The notes under the pieces are model-generated. The model was not told where the DNA came from, did no database searches, and saw only the letters and a program-made list of their open reading frames with translations. 64,000 bases of DNA from contig JABHZQ010000023.1 in NCBI GenBank assembly GCA_018656555.1, forward strand, positions 66,875 to 130,874, given 5' to 3'. The DNA comes from an archaeon (GTDB taxonomy: Archaea; Nanobdellota; Nanobdellia; SCGC-AAA011-G17; GW2011-AR17). Positions 57,485-64,000 of the stretch are shown here, one piece after another (positions within the stretch are counted from its first letter, which is position 1; each line of letters starts with the position of its first letter). The position numbers and the translations under genes were made by a program.

Positions 57485-60097
57485 TTAGACCAACTCAAAG
57501 GGTTTTACTTGTCTAATGGGCCACCTTAAATCTCCAGGCCTACCGTTGGGATATTGATAAATACCAATAGCTGAAAATTTTGTTCCTGTATTTTTACTAG
57601 ACCAACCCACAAGCAACGCATCATTCACACCCACATTTTTCCTTTCTAATTCATTTATCAAATCTGTTCTAACATCTTCTCCAATTCCATCCATATTCTG
57701 AAACTGATCTAAATAAAACTGTTGTGCTCCTGGACCTACTCCCAAAAGCAAAAAAGAATGAGAATAAGGCTTTAGACTATAACAATAGTCACTACTTCTA
57801 AACCCACAAAGAGGTGCACTATAACAATGATCTCCACAAGTTTCAGAATTTCTACTTAAACATCCACAAGCCTCATTAATTACAATCGGATAACCAAAAT
57901 CTTGAATAACTTCATCTAAATTAACATAAGGAGAATCTCTTCCTGCATAACCAGTATCCACAGCATAATGATTCTCAGAATATTGTCCATTAGTTGGACT
58001 AGAAACATCACTTATAACTAAACCAGTCCAAGCACCACAACAAATTGAAGACCAAGCAGACCTATAAGGAAAATCAGAAATACCATCATCATTATAATCA
58101 GTTGTTGCCTTAGCAACAATATCTGGAGAATATGTATTCCCTTTTCTCAACCAATTCTCAGCTATTGCCTCTGCCAAATCTTCTGGATAAGGCGGAACAT
58201 GTTGTGCTCCCCAAGTATTAACTGGCTCTTTGTAAACAGAATCTCTCAAATCTAAAAAAGGTTCTTCAGATAGACTATCTTCAACCTCACCCTCTCCCAC
58301 AAACCGATCTCCTTCTTTTAATTCTTCTAAAGATCCAGTATAAACACTGCATTCCCTCTTAGATTCTAAAAGAAAGACATCTTCCTTATCAAAAAAATCT
58401 CCAGATTTAATAGCTGCTACCTCACAACCAACAATAAAAAAGTCTTCTCCTAAATAATCTCCATCTTCAAAAGAATATTCTCCCATGCAACAATCAATTT
58501 TTTCTAAATTTCCATAATCATCAACATAAAAATTATAATTATATTTATCTCCCTTTTTCAAAATATATCCTACTTGAGTATTTTGATCATAAACTACACC
58601 TGAATCAAAATTAATTAAAAGACTCCCTTCTGATATATAGGCCTCTCCTTGGGGCATAAACCTAACTCCACCAACAGAAAAACTATCTACATCCAAAACA
58701 TAATTCCAATTAGTCTCATCAAACTTCAAACTCTTAAACCCCACAATAGTATCTAAACCTAACTGGTTTGTAAACAAATCAAAATATGAATTACCACCTT
58801 GAAAATCAGAAAAATAATTCATTTCATCAAAGTAAGAATGTAAATATGCCAAAGTTCCAAAACAATCCACATAATCACAAGACCAACCCTCTCCATCATA
58901 ATAAAAATCATTCATAAATTCTCCATCTATAGTAATGATGGGTAATGGATTAGCACAAATCAATTCAAAAGATCTATCTTCCAAAGTACAAACTATTTCT
59001 GAACACTTTGAATCTACCCAATTAGCAGAAAAAAAACAAGACTCAAGATCACAAACCCACTCATCTTCAAAATAACCAATAGAAAAATTTATTTCAGTTC
59101 CCTTTCCCAAAGTTGTCGATTGTGCCAAATTAGGTTTTTTTCCACAAATAACCAACTGTTCTCGATCTTGTGCATCTTCCTGTACAATAAACAATCCATT
59201 AAAACCCCATTCACCATCTAAATTATTAGCATTAATCAAAAGAATATCTTCCTCACTCATTATAAACCCCTCTATAAACTCATCGCCAAAAGAAAAAGTA
59301 ATATTATTACCATGTGATTGAGAATAAATCTTTAAATAATCTTCATAAACTTCAAGATTTCTACTTTTCAGATAAACTAAAGTATTACATTTATCTTGAC
59401 CAACTAAATAATCAAAAGAATTTGATAAATCATATATTAACAATTCACTTTCAAATTCGTTTCTTTTTGTACAAGAAGACTGTTCATTAAGTGTAAAAAT
59501 TAAAAAATCATTAGAAAAACCAACATTAGAATTTTCAGATAAATGTAACCTATAATTATTAATAATAATTCCATCATAACTTTCTTCTGAAAAAATATTA
59601 ATTCCTTCAGTTAAAACAATCTCTAAATAATCCCTATTTTCTATATTCTTAGTCTTAAAATCAAAGTAACTCTCCTCTTCAGCAAAAAAAAGCAAATCAT
59701 CAATAATTATTTCTTCACCTATATCCAGATATATTCTAACCCAATCCTCACCAATAAAATAAATCTCAACTCCTTCTTTAAAAGTGACAGGATAACCATT
59801 TAAAAAATAAATTCCTTCTTGTGAAAAATCTTTTGTACTTTCTAAATTCAAATATTCATCTTCAATTCCTACATCAAACGCCCCATCAAAAATAAGATAA
59901 GTAATTATTTGTAAATCTGGAGATTGAACATACAAATCACAATTATTAAAATAACTAGTACCTTGGAAACCCATAACTTTAGCATTTAAATCTGAAGAAA
60001 CATCATATCTAACTTCACCACAATCCAAATAAGATGAAGCTTTAACAAAACCACAAAATAATACTACAAACAAACTAAAAATAATAATTTTTTTCAT
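57485..60097 (-). CDS. Large secreted Cys-rich protein with possible C-terminal Cys/His hydrolase-like domain
   Basis: Signal peptide MKKIIIFSLFVVLFCGFVKAS; C-terminal SICCGAWTGLVISD ... YSHSFLLLGVGPGAQQFY. Confidence 0.65.
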   Translation of the reverse strand: MKKIIIFSLFVVLFCGFVKASSYLDCGEVRYDVSSDLNAKVMGFQGTSYFNNCDLYVQSPDLQIITYLIFDGAFDVGIEDEYLNLESTKDFSQEGIYFLNGYPVTFKEGVEIYFIGEDWVRIYLDIGEEIIIDDLLFFAEEESYFDFKTKNIENRDYLEIVLTEGINIFSEESYDGIIINNYRLHLSENSNVGFSNDFLIFTLNEQSSCTKRNEFESELLIYDLSNSFDYLVGQDKCNTLVYLKSRNLEVYEDYLKIYSQSHGNNITFSFGDEFIEGFIMSEEDILLINANNLDGEWGFNGLFIVQEDAQDREQLVICGKKPNLAQSTTLGKGTEINFSIGYFEDEWVCDLESCFFSANWVDSKCSEIVCTLEDRSFELICANPLPIITIDGEFMNDFYYDGEGWSCDYVDCFGTLAYLHSYFDEMNYFSDFQGGNSYFDLFTNQLGLDTIVGFKSLKFDETNWNYVLDVDSFSVGGVRFMPQGEAYISEGSLLINFDSGVVYDQNTQVGYILKKGDKYNYNFYVDDYGNLEKIDCCMGEYSFEDGDYLGEDFFIVGCEVAAIKSGDFFDKEDVFLLESKRECSVYTGSLEELKEGDRFVGEGEVEDSLSEEPFLDLRDSVYKEPVNTWGAQHVPPYPEDLAEAIAENWLRKGNTYSPDIVAKATTDYNDDGISDFPYRSAWSSICCGAWTGLVISDVSSPTNGQYSENHYAVDTGYAGRDSPYVNLDEVIQDFGYPIVINEACGCLSRNSETCGDHCYSAPLCGFRSSDYCYSLKPYSHSFLLLGVGPGAQQFYLDQFQNMDGIGEDVRTDLINELERKNVGVNDALLVGWSSKNTGTKFSAIGIYQYPNGRPGDLRWPIRQVKPFELV

Positions 60098-60098
60098 T

Positions 60099-60521
60099 TT
60101 ATTGTTTAAATGGTGGTGGAGATTGTTGAGAACTCTGAGGTTTCAAAGGTAAACTCTTCTTAGGTAATAGAAGAATTATTACAAAGAAGATCAATACTAA
60201 AACAACAAAACCAATCAACACAAAAGCCCAAACAGGCCATTCTTGTTTTTCTAATTCTTCCTGTTCATATTCTTCGATACTTTCATATTCAAATTCTAAA
60301 AAAGTATCATATTGTTCTTCAGAATAACAACCAATAAGAGTACAACAAAGAGAACCATCTTGCATTGTTATTCCCTGACCTTCACACAAATCTCCAGCAT
60401 CACAAACCTCACCAGCTAATTCCTCACAAGTTTGATCACAAACATCCATCTCCTGACAAGTTTCAGCACTAACAAAACTAAATAACAATAAGATCATAAA
60501 AACTAATAATATCTTCTTCAT
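60099..60521 (-). CDS. Secreted/TM protein with Cys-rich head and Pro/Gln-rich tail
   Basis: MKKILLVFMILLLFSFVSAETCQEMDVCDQTCEELAGEVCDAGDLCEG ... FVIILLLPKKSLPLKPQSSQQSPPPFKQ. SD AGGAGG before M4 puts the start at 60521. Confidence 0.7.
   Translation of the reverse strand: MKKILLVFMILLLFSFVSAETCQEMDVCDQTCEELAGEVCDAGDLCEGQGITMQDGSLCCTLIGCYSEEQYDTFLEFEYESIEEYEQEELEKQEWPVWAFVLIGFVVLVLIFFVIILLLPKKSLPLKPQSSQQSPPPFKQ
60100..60188. repeat. 89-bp near-identical direct repeat, copy B
   Basis: Aligns to 57092-57180 with 3 mismatches and no gaps (hand comparison). Confidence 0.9.
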
Positions 60522-63500
60522 GTTCCACACAACCTCCTAGCCCCTACATATTTGAAAGTGTCAACTCTTCTCTTCTTAACTGGATTACCTGCATCAATCA
60601 TCATTTCATTACCCACATATAAACCAACATGAGTAATACCATCATCCAAACAAGTAGTCACACCATTACTATTAAAATCATTTGTGTCGCACATTATAAT
60701 TAAATCACCAGGTTGTAATTTATCATAATCAGGAGTTTGTGGTTCACAAGTAGAATCAACCCAGGCAGCAGGTGAATAACCTCTAGTAGCACAATCTGGT
60801 GTTCCATCGACTGCAACTCCCACATTATTACCTTGCCAAGTTGCACTCCTTGTAAAACTTTGTTGGAATTTTGGATCATCATATATATCCCCATATCTCT
60901 CATAAACCCATTTGGTAAAACTAGAACAATCAATAGGACATCTAACTCCATTTCCTTCAGTTATCATTCTTGTTCTACATTTTGAAGTTTGAGCATAGTC
61001 ACTCATTGGCTCACCATCAGGACCATAAATAACATTACTTATAATCTGACAATTTGTTGGTGGTGGTCCATCACTTGGCCATTCAGTAGCTGCTAAACAA
61101 TAAGAATGTCCACCATCACTCAAAGCTTGCTCTGCAAGTTCTACTAAATTATTTCCACATTCAGTAGACGTAGGAATACTCCCACCACTACATTGACCAT
61201 AAGTACTATCCCACTCACAATTCAATCCTGCAATCTCCTGACAAGTATCAGTAGGTATCTCACTACACCTACCTTCATCATCACCCAACTCAAGACAACT
61301 ATCAAGATCATAACAACTCTGACAATCCCCACCAATAGTTCTATCAATAAAATAACAATCCTGTCCTAAATCATGACAAGCATCATAAGAACAAGTTGCA
61401 CCAGTTCCAAAAAGACCACAACTATCACAATTAGTTTTCTCAGATTCCAAAGCCACACCCACTTTAGACTTAGTTGTAAATACAAAATTTTGATTAAACC
61501 TTTCATCACCAGCTAAAGTCACCGAAATATGTGCACTCTCATCAGTTTGATCTGGCATAGTTATTGCAAAACTACATTTATAACTATTTGAAGCAGAATC
61601 ATAATTGCAGTTATTTGAACCAAATAAATTACTATCTAAATCAGGAACATCTTGAGAAGAAATTCCAGAAATTTCTATTTCTACTTGATCACCAACACCA
61701 ACATAAATTGGATAAGCACTTCCACCAGGTGTTTCTTTTTCAATCTCATTTACTAAAAACCTAACCTCAACCTCAACACTTCCCTTAACTTCACAAGCAC
61801 TAACAATCTGCCTATAGGTATTTCCAATTAACATTTGAGCTTCAGCAGAATGAGAGTAACTCATACTCCTATCTAAGAAGTCAGACAATTGTGGAGGTAA
61901 AGTAGTCAAAGAAGCACAACTACTTGTTCCTGCAGTATTAGCAGCAGTATTATAACTAGTCTTAAGTTCTTCTAACTTCTCTGCAGCCTCTGTCTCCTCA
62001 TATAAATTACCTATACCTGCAGCTAAAGCATTATTCTTAAAGTCATTATCAGTCATCCACTGATCAACAGTCGCACTTCTCTCTAAATCTTTAACAGTAA
62101 CAGTAGCTGAATCCATCCAACAATAACCTAAGAACCTTTCCTCTCCATCATTGCCACAAGTTCCAATATTCTTCCAATCATTTGAATTACCTTGACCCAT
62201 ACCTGGATTCTCAATTGAGCAAACTCTTCTAATTCCAGATGTAAACTCACCAAACTGATAAGGTAATATTAAATTAGTACTTCCAACCTGACTAATTGTT
62301 GGTGAAGCAGTTGGATATGAAGGATAACACTGCTCTTGTGTTGATACATTCCTCATAGCTTCATCAGCAACAAACATATCTTTAACATACTCAGTACTAA
62401 ACATAGTGCTTACTTGACCAAATCCACAAGTCTCATCACCATTAATAACAATACAAACTTGATCATACTCTCCACCCGCAGTATTATCTAAAACACAATC
62501 CATAGTCTCATCAACCATCCCTTCATTCTCAATAGTTCCTGAAACTCCCCCACACTTACCAGTCATAGGATACTTCTCTCCAGTTATTGAATTATACAAT
62601 CTAACTGAATAAACTACTCTTGGAATATTTTCATTATTTCCTGCATAAATATGATAATAAACTTGGTAAGCACTCTGATCATTTGCCTCAGAATAAGGTC
62701 TTACCATCAAAGTTGCAAAAAACTGTGTTGGATCCTCTGGCTGACTTAACTTACTCATAAAATCACCAAACACCGGCATCTTTCCATAAACAGCACTCTT
62801 ACAAATAGTAGTTCCAATCTCTTTGAAACTTCTACCCTTAAATGCACCAAATGCAGTCTCAGAATACTCTGTTGTAAAATAAGTAAATGCATCTTTAGTA
62901 CTCTGAACATTCTCTTGGAATTTCAAATACTCTCCTCCACTTGCCCTTTCACCAAATGAATTCTTATTAAACAATCCAAGCAATCCCCCATGTGAATCAA
63001 AGATTGCAGCAACCTCATTAACAATAATCTCACACAAGTAAACACTCTGTAACTTATCACAAATTCCAACAGTCTTACCTTCATACTTTGAAGTTTCTAA
63101 ACAATCAACATAAGCATCCAACATAGACTTCCAATAATGTAAACTTGCTTGCACTCCAGTCAAACAAATTGGGAAAGCATCCCCATTACCCCAACCTAAA
63201 ACCAGAGATCCAATCATTCCACTCTCTATAACATTATCAACATGCCATCTTCCTTGCATTGTAAACCTTGAAGGTGGACACATAACTGGATCACAAACAT
63301 TAAACAATAATTTACAATCATTTGGATCCATCACATCAAAACAACTTGAAGTACTTCCTTCATAAGTAACTCCAGCCTTATCCTGTCTAACCTTGAAATC
63401 AATTCCCCCAATAGGCATTGTTGTTTTACCTGTAAAGTCCATTCTCACATACTTATTTGCATAACTATATAGATCCCCATAATTAGCCACTGACCCAGTA

Positions 63501-63991
63501 CCATAAGCTTGTTCATAAGCAAACTGACTCTCATGTCTAACTAAAATATCATCACCAGTACAAAGATTACCATCTGAACCAACATTCCAATATTGCATAG
63601 TCTGTATATCATTATTAGCTGAGTACTCAATTATTTTAAGGAAATCACCAACACTTGGAGTATATGGAATACAATAAGGCATTCCTTTATTTGCACCAGA
63701 ACCATAAACTACAAACTCTGCATCATCACTATACTCTCTTACTATCTCTCCAGAAGAATAAGATGGATTAGCAGCATAGATGTAAGTCTTTCCTGCTTCC
63801 TCTCTATAATAAAGTTGCATCCCCTCACTGGTCACAAGAACATCCTCTCTAGCCTCATTACTAAAACTTGGATCATTAATTGTTGCTATCTCTTGATTTA
63901 AGGAAGTTTCCAATCCAGCCCCAACTTTATGAGCATCATAAATATCATCTAATTGATGATACTTCAAAGGTTGAACATTACTATATGCCAC
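60518..63991 (-). CDS. Very large secreted/surface protein with C-terminal NlpC/P60-like domain (5' end probably beyond window)
   Basis: C-terminus CPIDCSSFTKWVYERYGDI ... LQPGDLIIMC ... GITHVGLYVGNEMMIDAGNPVKKRRV: catalytic Cys, PGDL and His of the NlpC/P60 fold. Cys-rich upstream region. Confidence 0.8.
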   Translation of the reverse strand: MAYSNVQPLKYHQLDDIYDAHKVGAGLETSLNQEIATINDPSFSNEAREDVLVTSEGMQLYYREEAGKTYIYAANPSYSSGEIVREYSDDAEFVVYGSGANKGMPYCIPYTPSVGDFLKIIEYSANNDIQTMQYWNVGSDGNLCTGDDILVRHESQFAYEQAYGTGSVANYGDLYSYANKYVRMDFTGKTTMPIGGIDFKVRQDKAGVTYEGSTSSCFDVMDPNDCKLLFNVCDPVMCPPSRFTMQGRWHVDNVIESGMIGSLVLGWGNGDAFPICLTGVQASLHYWKSMLDAYVDCLETSKYEGKTVGICDKLQSVYLCEIIVNEVAAIFDSHGGLLGLFNKNSFGERASGGEYLKFQENVQSTKDAFTYFTTEYSETAFGAFKGRSFKEIGTTICKSAVYGKMPVFGDFMSKLSQPEDPTQFFATLMVRPYSEANDQSAYQVYYHIYAGNNENIPRVVYSVRLYNSITGEKYPMTGKCGGVSGTIENEGMVDETMDCVLDNTAGGEYDQVCIVINGDETCGFGQVSTMFSTEYVKDMFVADEAMRNVSTQEQCYPSYPTASPTISQVGSTNLILPYQFGEFTSGIRRVCSIENPGMGQGNSNDWKNIGTCGNDGEERFLGYCWMDSATVTVKDLERSATVDQWMTDNDFKNNALAAGIGNLYEETEAAEKLEELKTSYNTAANTAGTSSCASLTTLPPQLSDFLDRSMSYSHSAEAQMLIGNTYRQIVSACEVKGSVEVEVRFLVNEIEKETPGGSAYPIYVGVGDQVEIEISGISSQDVPDLDSNLFGSNNCNYDSASNSYKCSFAITMPDQTDESAHISVTLAGDERFNQNFVFTTKSKVGVALESEKTNCDSCGLFGTGATCSYDACHDLGQDCYFIDRTIGGDCQSCYDLDSCLELGDDEGRCSEIPTDTCQEIAGLNCEWDSTYGQCSGGSIPTSTECGNNLVELAEQALSDGGHSYCLAATEWPSDGPPPTNCQIISNVIYGPDGEPMSDYAQTSKCRTRMITEGNGVRCPIDCSSFTKWVYERYGDIYDDPKFQQSFTRSATWQGNNVGVAVDGTPDCATRGYSPAAWVDSTCEPQTPDYDKLQPGDLIIMCDTNDFNSNGVTTCLDDGITHVGLYVGNEMMIDAGNPVKKRRVDTFKYVGARRLCGT

Positions 63992-64000
63992 ACCATCATC

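Noticed and set aside
61564-61764. 66-aa plus ORF rich in Gln/His/Tyr
   Set aside because: Antisense to the giant NlpC/P60 protein; no SD or homology visible.

Overview
The window is AT-rich archaeal DNA. Archaeal markers are TFB with a zinc ribbon, ribosomal proteins eS8 and eL37, an LSm protein, class III signal-peptide pilins and an archaeal-type HisRS. The overall look suggests a DPANN-like lineage (inference). Layout: (1) about 1-29 kb is a surface-glycan locus with many GT2/GT4/GT39-like glycosyltransferases, a flippase, a Gmd-like enzyme, an RfbH-like PLP/Fe-S dehydratase, three cobalamin-type radical SAM proteins and one SPASM radical SAM protein. (2) About 29-46 kb is almost entirely minus-strand: secreted surface proteins plus a type IV pilus-like operon with class III pilins, a secretion ATPase, two TadC-like proteins, a MinD-like ATPase and a KaiC-like ATPase. 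(3) About 46-64 kb holds a UbiA-like prenyltransferase, a MopE-like Cys/Asp repeat protein, TFB, tandem lipoproteins, eS8, LSm, eL37, a LAGLIDADG endonuclease ORF running into an intron-containing tRNA-Leu(UAG), a tRNA-His(GUG)/hisS pair, and secreted Cys-rich proteins including one with an NlpC/P60-like domain. The observations I rate highest are: the homing endonuclease whose stop codon lies inside a predicted 30-nt noncanonical intron (position 30/31) of tRNA-Leu; a 26-bp direct repeat flanking the tRNA-His-hisS unit; the pilus operon with both MinD and KaiC-like ATPases; the NlpC/P60 protein; and a split or nonsense-interrupted membrane gene with an 89-bp near-identical repeat. All family calls come from reading motifs; no database search was run.
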